From Oscillospiraceae bacterium (lineage in GTDB: Bacteria > Bacillota > Clostridia > Oscillospirales > Oscillospiraceae): a stretch of 16,836 bases of DNA. Numbering within the stretch: position 1 is the stretch's first letter; each line of letters begins with the position of its first letter. Shown piece by piece: positions 1 through 8,399 of the stretch. Below the pieces are notes generated by a model, which had not been told where the DNA came from, did no database searches, and was given only the letters and a program-made list of their open reading frames with translations. A program made the position numbers and the translations under genes. Location: assembly GCA_009776905.1 (NCBI GenBank), contig WRMX01000013.1, positions 3,689 through 20,524 on the forward strand, in the 5' to 3' direction.

Positions 1-139
1 TCATGTCTTGCGGTTCCGGCGCAGCCGGGAGCAAGACGAAATACATCAAATCATTATAACGTGAATGCACGGATTTGTACACAAAAATTTACGATATTTC
101 ATCGCAGCAATCCATGGGGACAATATCCCTCCATGCCCC
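1..139. other. Left-edge non-coding stretch with a strong hairpin
   Basis: No gene can be supported here. Positions 5-37 form a strong hairpin: outer arms GTCTTGC and GCAAGAC pair perfectly, inner arms TTCCGGC and GCCGGGA pair around a GCA loop. No T-run follows on either strand, so it is not a textbook terminator. Short open frames run in from the left edge on the plus strand and stop at 57-59 (TAA) and 62-64 (TGA). One could be the tail of an upstream gene, but each is too short to judge. Confidence 0.4.
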
Positions 140-168
140 TTGCGAAAAGAAAAGCAATAATGTATACT
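140..168 (+). promoter_or_regulatory. Sigma-A-type promoter of the ene-reductase/SDR operon
   Basis: A -35 box TTGCGA (140-145) and a -10 box TATACT (163-168) are separated by exactly 17 bases. Transcription would start near 175 and leave a leader of about 20 bases before the ATG at 197. The leader has no room for a riboswitch. No operator palindrome is obvious. Confidence 0.6.
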
Positions 169-196
169 GGGAAAAAACAAAATAAGGAAGACGACA

Positions 197-2107
197 ATGG
201 AGCGAAAATATCCAAACCTATACAGCCCGCTGAAAATCGGCGGAATAACAATGAAAAACCGCATCATCTCCGCGCCAATGACATACCCAATATTGACATC
301 CGACGGATGCCTCACACCCGAAGCAGCAGCCTTTTATGAACTGCGGGCCAAAGGCGGAGCGGCCGTAGTGACGGTCAGCGAGCTGATCGTAGATGGAAAA
401 ATGGGAAAATACTACCCCATTCAAGTCACAATTGACGCGCCGAACGCCAAAGACAGCCTTGCCATCGCAGCACGCGCAGTCAGGCGCCACGGCGCGATCG
501 CAAGCATGGAGCTTTCGCATGGGGGACAGTTTGCGCTTACGGAAGGTCCGGCGTGGGGGCCCGTCGATGTGTATGAAAACGACAAACTTATCGCCCGACA
601 AATGACCAAAGCGGTGATCGACGACCTGCTCGAATCCTATGCCAGAGCAGCCGCGCTCTGCCGGGACGCAGGATTTGAAATGCTGCTTATCCACTCCGGC
701 CACGGTTGGCTGCTGGAGCAATTCCTGTCGCCATCTACAAACAAAAGGGAAGACCAATATGGGGGGAGCCTGCAAAACCGTGCAAGGCTCGCGCTCGAAG
801 TCATTGACGCGGTGCGTTCGTCAGTAGGCCCCGGATTCCCGCTGGAACTGCGGATCAGCGCGGAGGAATACCTGGAAGACGGATATACATTCAGCGATAC
901 CATTGAATATGCCAAACTCGTTGAGAGCAAAATCGACCTTTTGCAAGTCTCGACCGGCTCGCACCACGGCAGTTTTGATAAAACGCACCCATCGATGTTT
1001 TACGAGCGTGGAGTCAACGTCCATTATGCCGAGGAAATGAAAAAGCATGTCAAAATCCCTGTTTCCACTATCGGCGCGCTCAATGAGCCGCAAATGCTCG
1101 AAGACATAATTGCAAGCGGCAGAGCTGACGCCGTCGTAATGGGCCGCGCGCTCCTTGCAGACCCATACCTTCCGCGAAAAGCCTTTGAAGGGCGTGACAA
1201 CGAGATCGTCCGGTGCTGTCGTTGCTTTACGTGCATGGCGGAGCGGCTGGTCACTGGGCTGCGGATATGCGCGCTCAATCCTGTAATCGGGCATGAATAC
1301 GAGCACAACTATTCGCCGGCGCCCGCACAAAAGAAAAGCGTTCTGATCGCCGGCGGCGGTCCAGCCGGCATGCAGTGCGCCCTTACCGCTGCGGAGCGCG
1401 GACACGATGTCGTTCTCTGCGAAAAAAGCGATTCGCTCGGCGGCGCTTTGAAATCAGAAAGAGGCATTTCTTTCAAAGAGGATCTGTTCAAGTTCATCGC
1501 TGTCAAAAGGCTTCAATTGGAAAATGCAGGTGTGGACATCAAGCTCGGGACTGAAGTGACGCCCGGTCTCGTCAAAGAGATGTCGCCTGATGCTCTCATC
1601 ATCGCCATTGGGTCGGACCCGCTTATTCCGCCGGTGATAGGGATAGAAAACGCTGTAATGGCGGATGATATCACAAGCGTGGGGGACAGCATCGGCAAGA
1701 GGGTCGTTATCATCGGCGGCGGCCTCGTAGGGTGCGAAACGGGGGTGCATCTCGCGCGTGAAGGCCATGACGTCACAGTCGTTGAGATGAAAAGCACCAT
1801 TTGCGCTGACGCGAACCCGCGGCACAGGCCATTGCTGCTCGCTGAAATGGAGAAGCAAGTCAAATGCCTCGTCAACACCAGAGCCATCAGCATCGATGCC
1901 GACGGGCTCACTTGCCAAAAAGATGATTCTGAGCATTTCTTGCCCGCAGACACGATTATTTGCGCGGCTGGGCGAGTCCCAAAGGCCGACGTTGCGGCGG
2001 AGCTTGCTGATTGCGCCCCATATGTCGACATGATAGGGGACTGCGTCAAACCGGCAAACGTAACCCAAGCAATATTCCGCGGCCATTTTGCCGCGCTGGA
2101 TATATGA
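197..2107 (+). CDS. NADH:flavin oxidoreductase / 2,4-dienoyl-CoA reductase-like FeS flavoenzyme
   Basis: 636 residues in the arrangement of FadH, BaiCD and trimethylamine dehydrogenase relatives. Residues 1 to about 335 form an Old Yellow Enzyme FMN barrel (APMT near residue 26, HSGHGWLLEQFLSP at 166-179). Then comes a 4Fe-4S cysteine cluster at C340, C343, C346 and C358. The C-terminal half binds FAD and NAD(P)H, with Rossmann motifs GGGPAG (386-391) and GGGLVG (507-512). The family passes electrons from NAD(P)H through FAD and FeS to FMN, which reduces activated C=C bonds in the cytosol. The residue after HG, usually the catalytic Tyr of Old Yellow Enzymes, is Trp171. AGGA eight bases before the ATG supports this start. 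The SDR gene follows after 21 bases, so both are probably one transcript. The substrate is unknown; enones, dienoyl-CoAs, steroids or phenolic acids are all possible. Confidence 0.9.
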   Translation: MERKYPNLYSPLKIGGITMKNRIISAPMTYPILTSDGCLTPEAAAFYELRAKGGAAVVTVSELIVDGKMGKYYPIQVTIDAPNAKDSLAIAARAVRRHGAIASMELSHGGQFALTEGPAWGPVDVYENDKLIARQMTKAVIDDLLESYARAAALCRDAGFEMLLIHSGHGWLLEQFLSPSTNKREDQYGGSLQNRARLALEVIDAVRSSVGPGFPLELRISAEEYLEDGYTFSDTIEYAKLVESKIDLLQVSTGSHHGSFDKTHPSMFYERGVNVHYAEEMKKHVKIPVSTIGALNEPQMLEDIIASGRADAVVMGRALLADPYLPRKAFEGRDNEIVRCCRCFTCMAERLVTGLRICALNPVIGHEYEHNYSPAPAQKKSVLIAGGGPAGMQCALTAAERGHDVVLCEKSDSLGGALKSERGISFKEDLFKFIAVKRLQLENAGVDIKLGTEVTPGLVKEMSPDALIIAIGSDPLIPPVIGIENAVMADDITSVGDSIGKRVVIIGGGLVGCETGVHLAREGHDVTVVEMKSTICADANPRHRPLLLAEMEKQVKCLVNTRAISIDADGLTCQKDDSEHFLPADTIICAAGRVPKADVAAELADCAPYVDMIGDCVKPANVTQAIFRGHFAALDI

Positions 2108-2128
2108 AAAAAACGAGGAGGCACTTTT

Positions 2129-2914
2129 ATGTTTGAAACTGTTAGCGAGGGGTTGTCACTAAAAGGGAAGAACGCCATTGTTACAGGCGGAGGTAAAGGC
2201 ATCGGACTTGGCATCACGACAGCGTTCGCCCAGCAAGGAGCAAATGTCGCTATCTTTGCGCGCGACGAAAAAGCGGCAATGGAAGTCGTCGATGACCTCA
2301 AAGCGAAGTATGAGGGCAAATTCTCATTCTTTTCGGCTGATGTCACTGATATGGACAGCTGCAAGAAAGCGGTCGATGGCTTTATCGCCGAATATGGCTC
2401 AATCGACGTGCTTGTCAACAACGCAGGTATTGCGGCCGGTGGCGGCTTGCTCACATGGGACGAAGATATGTCGTCATATTTCGCATGCATAAACACCGAC
2501 TTGCACGGTGGGATCAGGATGTGCTACCTTGTGTGCAAGCACATGCGCGATGCCGGCAAAGGCGGACGTATCATCAATATTACTTCTAACGCGGGCGAAA
2601 TCATCAACATGCCTTTCTTGACTGCCTATGCAACGGCAAAAGCCGGGTTCAACCACTTTACGAAATGTTTGGCGGCGGAAGTCGCGCAGTATAAAATTCG
2701 CGTCAATGCGATTGCGCCCGGGTTTACAAAATCGAATTTCTCAAAAAACATCCCCGAAGAAGCGCTTAAGAGCATGAACGCGAATATTCCGATCGGGCGG
2801 CTGGCGGAGGCTATCGAAATCGGGGTTCTTGCCGCATATCTTGCCAGCGATGCTGCCGATATCGTGACCGGAGCGATATTAACAGCAGACGGAGGATTCG
2901 CGCTGCAACACTGA
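2129..2914 (+). CDS. Short-chain dehydrogenase/reductase (SDR, classical type)
   Basis: 261 residues, the normal length for a classical SDR. The cofactor motif TGGGKGIG is at 19-26, the NNAG motif at 97-100, and the YATAK catalytic motif gives Tyr167 and Lys171. The likely catalytic serine is Ser153, 14 residues before the tyrosine; 13 is more usual, so there is one extra residue in that loop. The enzyme should interconvert a carbonyl and an alcohol with NAD(P)H in the cytosol. The N-terminus (LSLKGKNAIVTGG) resembles the FabG, gluconate dehydrogenase and sorbose reductase group, but substrate cannot be read from it. GAGGAGG seven bases before the ATG is a strong ribosome binding site. Being 21 bases behind the ene-reductase suggests consecutive steps on one compound. 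No clear terminator follows. Confidence 0.9.
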   Translation: MFETVSEGLSLKGKNAIVTGGGKGIGLGITTAFAQQGANVAIFARDEKAAMEVVDDLKAKYEGKFSFFSADVTDMDSCKKAVDGFIAEYGSIDVLVNNAGIAAGGGLLTWDEDMSSYFACINTDLHGGIRMCYLVCKHMRDAGKGGRIINITSNAGEIINMPFLTAYATAKAGFNHFTKCLAAEVAQYKIRVNAIAPGFTKSNFSKNIPEEALKSMNANIPIGRLAEAIEIGVLAAYLASDAADIVTGAILTADGGFALQH

Positions 2915-2997
2915 TCCCCTTGTATGGCGCAGCGTCCGGACCATCGCGGTCTGCTCCTCACAGTATCTGCAGCAGCCATAATATATGTTGCAATCAG

Positions 2998-3035
2998 ACC
3001 ATAAATCAGTCCACAAACCATAAATCAGTCCGCAA
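2998..3035. repeat. Two-copy 19-bp direct tandem repeat
   Basis: ACCATAAATCAGTCCACAA (2998-3016) is followed directly by the same 19-mer with a single A-to-G change (3017-3035). It lies between the convergent SDR and beta-glucosidase genes. An imperfect 6-bp hairpin (CGGACC 2937-2942 with GGTCTG 2948-2953) lies just before it, but without a T-run. No function is evident. Confidence 0.75.
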
Positions 3036-3058
3036 TAGGATGCTGCGCTTCGCGCTTC

Positions 3059-5473
3059 CTACTTCCGCAACATCATCCATAGCCCGCGCAACAAGCGCCC
3101 GTTCAAGGCCAAAAGCATCCCATCAATGAAGCCCTTTGACAATCTGTCGCCGGCCATCGATGTGATGCCTCGCACGGGCATGTCATCAAACATGCTGTCT
3201 AGCATGGTATTAATGTCGTCGCCTGCATTTTCCAACGTCTTAAACGCTTGTTTCTTGATGTTCTTGACAATAACCCGCCCGATCCATTTCGAGCATATGT
3301 CGGAATAAGTCGAATTCCTGTCAAACGGCATGTCGGCTGCGCGCTCGCGCGCCGGTAATGGCCGCCTGAGTATCGCGATGAATTCATTGTCCGGAACATG
3401 CGAAATGCCGTCTGCGAGATTATAATACCCCGGCGCGGACATATGATAATCAGGCACATGCGCATCTTTTGTCGATTCAATCAATATGCTGGCCCGTTGT
3501 CTTATGTCGTTGATTGATGCTCCGAGGCATATCTCATATTCGCCGCTCTCTACATGCCAGTCGCTAATTTCGGTATTATAATATGCGAAATCGCGTATGC
3601 CGAGCTCAAAACGGACAGTGCTGCTTTCACCGGGATCGAGATGAACCTTCTCAAAACCTTTCAACTCATGCGCAGCTTTGAATATTGTAGGGTTTTTATG
3701 CGATATATATAGCTGCACGACATCGCTTCCGGCTCGGAGGCCCGTGTTTTTCACGTCGATGCCCACATTCAGGACATCCGTGTCGAGCATAGACTCTTTA
3801 TCGACCGATGGCGCGCCATATTCAAATGTCGTATATGAAAGACCATGCCCAAACGGATAGCGGACGGCTTTTCCTGCGGTGTCATAATAGCGATATCCGA
3901 CGAATATGCTCTCACGATATTCAACCGACCTCTTATATCCCGGGAAGTATGCCGCCGAAGGATTGTCGTCAAATGAAAATGGCCAGCTCTCGGCAAGCCG
4001 CCCTTCCGGCGCGGCGTTGCCCAGGATGAGTTCTGATATTGCCCGGCCGCCGGCTTCCCCGCCGAGGTAGCACGATACTATTCCTTTCACGCGGTCTTCC
4101 CATACGATCTCCATCGGAGACCCGCCGAGCAAAAATACAATGATATTTTCATTGACGGCTGCAACAGACTCAATCAACTTGTTGTGCGCATCGGGCATTT
4201 TCATGCCGGCCCTGTCAAAGCCTTCCGATTCATAACTGTCTGGCAGTCCCGCCAGTATGAACACACAGTCTTTGCCTTGCGCCGCTGTGACAGCCTTTGC
4301 GATAAGTTCATCATCGGGAATGTCCGTGTCGAGATGGTATCCATCGGCGTAATCAAACGTAGCGCCGGCAGATGTGAGGCAATCATAAGCATTGTCAAGT
4401 TTGACCGGTGCAATTTTAGACGAGCCTGCGCCTTGATAGCGCGGGCTTTTCGCGAAAGCGCCGATGAGCGCGAATGACATGCCATCGCGCATGGGGAGCA
4501 CGTTGCTCTCATTTTTCAACAAAACAGCAGACTCAATCGCAGCCTGTGCGGCCAACGCTCTGTGGGCATCGGCATCATATTCAAGCGGCATGCGATCCCC
4601 CGCCTTTAATACCAGCTCCGCAACATTGGCGGCAGCAGCATCCAAAAACTGCATTGGCAGCTCGCCGCTGTTGACTGCCGCGACGACTTTTTCGTCATTG
4701 GCCCCTCCGTCCGCTGGCATTTGCAGGTCCAGTCCCGCAATGATTCCCTTCGCGCGCTCGTTCACAGCGCCCCAGTCGGACATAACGAGGCCATCAAAAC
4801 CCCACTCATTACGCAGAATATCGGTGAGCAGCTTTTTGCTCTCGGAGCAATAGACACCCTCAAACATATTATATGAGCACATGAGAGTCCAAGGCTGAGC
4901 GTTTTTGACTACATTCTCAAAAGCGGGGAGGTAGATTTCTCGAACCGCGCGCTCGTCAATGACCGAGTCGGTCACCATTCGGCGTTTTTCTTGGTTGTTG
5001 AATGCATAATGCTTCAATGAAACGCCGACATTCTGGCTCTGGATGCCTTGCACCAATGCAACGGCCATTTCCCCTGACAGCAGAGGGTCTTCGCTGAAAT
5101 ACTCAAAATTGCGTCCGCACAGAGGCGAACGCTTGATGTTGACGCCGGGGCCAAGTATCACGGCCACATCTTCGTGGCGGCACTCCTCGCCCAGAGCGAC
5201 TCCGATTCGCCTCATGAGGCCGCGGTCGAATGAGCAAGCTGTGGCGGCAGATGTGGGGAAGCATACTGCCGGCACGCTTTGTGATATTCCGGGCATATCG
5301 CCGTTCCCAAATTGCTTGCGCAAGCCATGCGGTCCGTCAGTCACCATGATTGGCTGAATGCCTAGACGGTCTATGCCCTTCAGAAACCAGTAGTTGAGGC
5401 CTGACATCAATGATGCCTTTTCTTCGAGCGTCATCTGCGCCACCAGTTCCAGAGCCTTGTCTTTATATTTCAT
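3059..5473 (-). CDS. Beta-glucosidase-like glycoside hydrolase family 3
   Basis: 804 residues from the chosen ATG. The order matches GH3 beta-glucosidases: an N-terminal barrel with DGPHGLR, GRNFEYFSEDP and KHYAFNNQE; the nucleophile motif MSDWG with Asp233; an alpha/beta sandwich; a fibronectin III-like domain near residues 540-650; and a C-terminal tail with the MPVRGI...G.LS pattern seen in many bacterial intracellular GH3 enzymes. It should release terminal beta-linked sugars from oligosaccharides or glycosides. There is no signal peptide, so it acts inside the cell on imported substrate. GGAG lies about ten bases before the ATG at 5473; the open frame extends 26 codons further upstream but lacks family similarity there. 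The M20 peptidase gene ends 135 bases upstream on the same strand, and no promoter is clear in between. Sugar and linkage specificity are unknown. Confidence 0.92.
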   Translation of the reverse strand: MKYKDKALELVAQMTLEEKASLMSGLNYWFLKGIDRLGIQPIMVTDGPHGLRKQFGNGDMPGISQSVPAVCFPTSAATACSFDRGLMRRIGVALGEECRHEDVAVILGPGVNIKRSPLCGRNFEYFSEDPLLSGEMAVALVQGIQSQNVGVSLKHYAFNNQEKRRMVTDSVIDERAVREIYLPAFENVVKNAQPWTLMCSYNMFEGVYCSESKKLLTDILRNEWGFDGLVMSDWGAVNERAKGIIAGLDLQMPADGGANDEKVVAAVNSGELPMQFLDAAAANVAELVLKAGDRMPLEYDADAHRALAAQAAIESAVLLKNESNVLPMRDGMSFALIGAFAKSPRYQGAGSSKIAPVKLDNAYDCLTSAGATFDYADGYHLDTDIPDDELIAKAVTAAQGKDCVFILAGLPDSYESEGFDRAGMKMPDAHNKLIESVAAVNENIIVFLLGGSPMEIVWEDRVKGIVSCYLGGEAGGRAISELILGNAAPEGRLAESWPFSFDDNPSAAYFPGYKRSVEYRESIFVGYRYYDTAGKAVRYPFGHGLSYTTFEYGAPSVDKESMLDTDVLNVGIDVKNTGLRAGSDVVQLYISHKNPTIFKAAHELKGFEKVHLDPGESSTVRFELGIRDFAYYNTEISDWHVESGEYEICLGASINDIRQRASILIESTKDAHVPDYHMSAPGYYNLADGISHVPDNEFIAILRRPLPARERAADMPFDRNSTYSDICSKWIGRVIVKNIKKQAFKTLENAGDDINTMLDSMFDDMPVRGITSMAGDRLSKGFIDGMLLALNGRLLRGLWMMLRK

Positions 5474-5563
5474 TATAACCAACTCCTCTGATTCCCGCCC
5501 TGAGTTTGATACTTCACAAGTCGTAAACCGGCCGCAGCGCTGCGTTGCCACGCCACAACGTAG

Positions 5564-5585
5564 GGGACGATACCCTCATCGTCCC
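5564..5585. repeat. GGGACGAT/ATCGTCCC hairpin, probable dispersed repeat
   Basis: A perfect 8-bp stem (5564-5571 with 5578-5585) with a six-base loop ACCCTC sits between the M20 peptidase and beta-glucosidase genes. No T-run follows on either strand, so it is not a simple terminator. The surrounding CGTAGGGG...CGTCCC pattern resembles small dispersed hairpin repeats known from Firmicutes intergenic regions. A separate 12-bp palindrome, CGCAGCGCTGCG, lies at 5533-5544. Confidence 0.5.
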
Positions 5586-5608
5586 GCACTCAAAATGCAA
5601 TCATACGT

Positions 5609-7030
5609 TCAACCGCAGATATCGATGATCGACTGCGCAAAAATTTTCGCGTTTAAAACAAGCTGCTCAAGGCCGATAAACTCATTTGCGCCGTGAATGC
5701 AATTTTCCTCGCCCGGAAACACGCTCCCAAAAGCGACGCCGCCCGGCACGCCATGCACATAAGTCTGGCCGCCGATCGCTAAACAAGACTTATCGGGATC
5801 TCCCGTATATTCCTCATAAATCCGCAGCAATGCCTGAACAAAGTCGCCGTCCTCCGGAGTATGGTGGCATTCGGATATTGTGTGGTTATACATCGTAATA
5901 CGCTCTTTTTCAAAAGCGGCCCTTGCGATGCCGGGCAAGTCGACAGCGTCCGCGCAAGCCGGCGTCCTGCTGTCGAGATTGCCGGAAAACTCGTCTTCGG
6001 AAAACCGCAGAACGCCAAAATTGACCGTCAGCCCTCCGGAAAGCTCGTCGCTCATGGCTACCCCGAGCGCATGCCCGCCGTTGTCTCCATGGGGGAGCAA
6101 CCTATCAAGCGCGCATATGTATTCAAACCCCGCGCTCTGCGCAAATGGCATTGCGGCCAGCATGCGTATAAGCGCCGTCTGTGCGTTGACCCCTGATTCC
6201 GGGGATGCTGCGTGCGATGAAACGCCTTTTGATTCAATGATTATCTGCACACCGTCTTGTCTTGAAGTCATTTTAGCGCCTGTTGCAGCCGAATACTCGC
6301 TGCAGAACCTCTCTGCCTCATCGAGCGAAAACCCCTCGACAACAGCCGAAGCATTATCAGGCACGACATTCATCGTCTTCCCTCCCTGGATAGAGACGAC
6401 GCGCGGGAGTCTTGTATCCTTTTCCCACGCCGCCTTGAAAAACGGCGCGAACCGGCCTTTTTCAGTATTGACGACAGGATAGCCGGCATCCGGCGTGAAA
6501 ACATTGGGCGGGGGCGTGTTCTTCTCGAGGTATTGCGCGACGTCGATGCACCCAAGCTCCTCTCCCGAGCCTATGATGAGCCGGAATCCCTTCTTCATAT
6601 CCGGGCACAATTCGTGGGCGCAATACATGGCATACATAGCCGCGATGGTCGGCCCCTTATTATCCGTAGCGCCCCTGCCAAATATCTTGTCTTTTATGAT
6701 GGCCATCTCAAACGGATCCGTATCCCAACCATCGCCGACCCCGACTACGTCAACATGAGACAAAATGCCCATATGCGGCGGATGAGCATCGATATCGGCG
6801 GTAATGACAATGTCTTCAAAATTCGTGACGGCAAATCCACGCTCTTCGAGCATGCCGCTGACGAGGGACAGCGCTTCGCGCGGCCCCGCTCCATATGGCG
6901 CGCCGTCCGCAGCGATGCCCCTGACGCTCTTGACGGCTATCAGCCGCCTGAGGTCGTCAAGCAGCTCATCAGCATGCGCGTCGAACCATTTTTCGATGTC
7001 CTGTCGTATTTTTATTCTACTCTCGCCCAT
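5609..7030 (-). CDS. M20 family dipeptidase (PepV/Sapep type)
   Basis: 473 residues, close to PepV and Sapep (about 470). Counting from the ATG at 7030, the metal-site motifs are SHVDVV (His92), GRGATDNKG (bridging Asp), SGEELG (Glu pair), TPDAGYP (Asp) and the C-terminal IHGANEF (His). This set is typical of two-zinc M20 peptidases. It should hydrolyse dipeptides in the cytosol. The lid/dimerisation domain is present, so the gene looks complete. The start overlaps the end of the M18 peptidase gene by 14 bases. AGGGGG lies 13 bases before this ATG, a wide spacing; a TTG four codons upstream (7042) is nearly on top of that site and less likely. The overlap implies coupled translation with the M18 gene. 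Confidence 0.9.
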   Translation of the reverse strand: MGESRIKIRQDIEKWFDAHADELLDDLRRLIAVKSVRGIAADGAPYGAGPREALSLVSGMLEERGFAVTNFEDIVITADIDAHPPHMGILSHVDVVGVGDGWDTDPFEMAIIKDKIFGRGATDNKGPTIAAMYAMYCAHELCPDMKKGFRLIIGSGEELGCIDVAQYLEKNTPPPNVFTPDAGYPVVNTEKGRFAPFFKAAWEKDTRLPRVVSIQGGKTMNVVPDNASAVVEGFSLDEAERFCSEYSAATGAKMTSRQDGVQIIIESKGVSSHAASPESGVNAQTALIRMLAAMPFAQSAGFEYICALDRLLPHGDNGGHALGVAMSDELSGGLTVNFGVLRFSEDEFSGNLDSRTPACADAVDLPGIARAAFEKERITMYNHTISECHHTPEDGDFVQALLRIYEEYTGDPDKSCLAIGGQTYVHGVPGGVAFGSVFPGEENCIHGANEFIGLEQLVLNAKIFAQSIIDICG

Positions 7031-8399
7031 ATATCGCTGCAATCCCCCTATTAGTCATATAACAATCGACTTTCGCAACAATCTCATACGGAGCATGCAT
7101 CGATAATACAGGCACCCCCGCGTCAATCGTGTCGATATTCCGGTTGGCCATGAATTTTGCGATCGTGCCGCCGCCGCCTTGATCAACCTTGCCGAGCTCT
7201 GCCATTTGCCATACTACGCCCTTTTCCGCGAAGACCTGCCGGAGCATGGCGACGACCTCTGCCGAAGCATCGCTCGAGCCGGATTTTCCGCGAGCGCCGG
7301 TGAATTTGCACAAGCTCATGCCGCAGCCGAGTTTCGCGCTGTTCAGCTTTTCGCTGACATCGGCAAAATTTGGATCATATGCGTTGCAAACATCGACCGA
7401 CAAGCAAAATGACGAGCTAAAGCAGTCGCGCAGCTTCACGCTGCCGGCGCTGCAAAGATCCTCCATGAAACCTTCGAACATTGCGGACTGCATGCCTGAA
7501 ACGCCGTCGGAACCGACCTCTTCTTTGTCGGCCAATATGCAAATTGCAGTCCTCGCGGGCACGCCGATGTCCATGATTGCGCGCAGCGCGGCGAAAGCGC
7601 AGGAACGGTCGTCATGCGCATAAGCGCCGATCATCGACCTGTCGAACCCGATGTCGCGAGCATTCATCGCAGGGACGGCTTCGATCTCCGCAGAAATGAA
7701 ATCCTCCTCGATTATGCCGTATTTATCATTGAGAATTTGCATAATTGTATGTTTGAAGCGGTTTTCATCCTTTTCTTCGCCTGTTGGCCGGCTGCCGATG
7801 AGTATATTGAGGTTTTCTCCGGTGAATGCCTCGCCGAGTGTTTTTTTCTCCTGGTCTTTGCCGAGATGCGGCAATAAATCGGTTATCATAAAAACGGGGT
7901 CGGTCGGGTCTTCGCCAATTACGATATTGACTGCCGAGCCGTCTTTTTTTATGACCACGCCATGCAGCGCCAATGGCTGCGCGACCCATTGATACTTTTT
8001 GATTCCGCCGTAATAATGCGTTTTAAAAAATGCCATTTCGCTGTCTTCATATAACGGAACCTGCTTGAGGTCGATCCGCGGCGCGTCGATGTGGGCAGCA
8101 GCGATGTTCACGCCTGCCGACAAAGGTTCTTTGCCGATGACGGCCAGTATCAACGCCTTGCCGCCGGCTGAGAGAAATGTTTTCGTACCGGCGCTTAACT
8201 CCATGCCGCGTTTATATGGCAAAAAACCGCAGCCGGAAGCCAGTCTAATCGCCTCGGCAACGGATTCCCTCTCGGTTTTCGCGCTATTGAGGAATGCTTT
8301 ATACTCCTCGCAATATGCATCCGCTTTCACAAGCTCGTCTTCGTTCAAAATGTCGTAAACGCTCTTTTTCTTATAAAATAGTTCATCTTTATCAGGCAT
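7017..8399 (-). CDS. M18 family zinc aminopeptidase
   Basis: 460 residues, standard for bacterial M18 aminopeptidases. Recognisable motifs are AAHIDAPRIDLK (first metal His and Asp), the FFKTHYYGGIKKYQW segment, HDDRSCAFAAL, ADKEEVGSDG (catalytic and metal Glu pair), and the closing QGGGGTIAKF...SMHAPYE with the last His ligand. It should remove N-terminal residues from peptides in the cytosol. The ATG at 8399 has GGAGG eight bases before it; in-frame TTG and ATG codons upstream (8414, 8405) lie in or against that site and were rejected. The start overlaps the stop of coaE by eight bases and the end overlaps the M20 gene. This peptidase is therefore the middle of a tightly coupled trio. Confidence 0.92.
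   Translation of the reverse strand: MPDKDELFYKKKSVYDILNEDELVKADAYCEEYKAFLNSAKTERESVAEAIRLASGCGFLPYKRGMELSAGTKTFLSAGGKALILAVIGKEPLSAGVNIAAAHIDAPRIDLKQVPLYEDSEMAFFKTHYYGGIKKYQWVAQPLALHGVVIKKDGSAVNIVIGEDPTDPVFMITDLLPHLGKDQEKKTLGEAFTGENLNILIGSRPTGEEKDENRFKHTIMQILNDKYGIIEEDFISAEIEAVPAMNARDIGFDRSMIGAYAHDDRSCAFAALRAIMDIGVPARTAICILADKEEVGSDGVSGMQSAMFEGFMEDLCSAGSVKLRDCFSSSFCLSVDVCNAYDPNFADVSEKLNSAKLGCGMSLCKFTGARGKSGSSDASAEVVAMLRQVFAEKGVVWQMAELGKVDQGGGGTIAKFMANRNIDTIDAGVPVLSMHAPYEIVAKVDCYMTNRGIAAIYGRE

Noticed and set aside
5..37. Strong hairpin as a terminator of a gene left of the window
   Set aside because: No T-run follows on either strand and no adjoining gene end can be recognised.
1513..2496. 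Long antisense reading frame (327 codons) opposite the ene-reductase and SDR genes
   Set aside because: It spans two well-recognised genes on the other strand and has no family similarity; it is a codon-bias shadow.
197..2914. Bile-acid (bai) operon
   Set aside because: The two enzymes match the types of BaiCD and BaiA, but no other bai gene (ligase, dehydratase, transporter) is in the window and the SDR resembles the FabG/sugar dehydrogenase group as much.
2931..2960. Terminator after the SDR gene
   Set aside because: The stem is only six pairs with a wobble and is followed by CTCCTCACAG, not a T-run.
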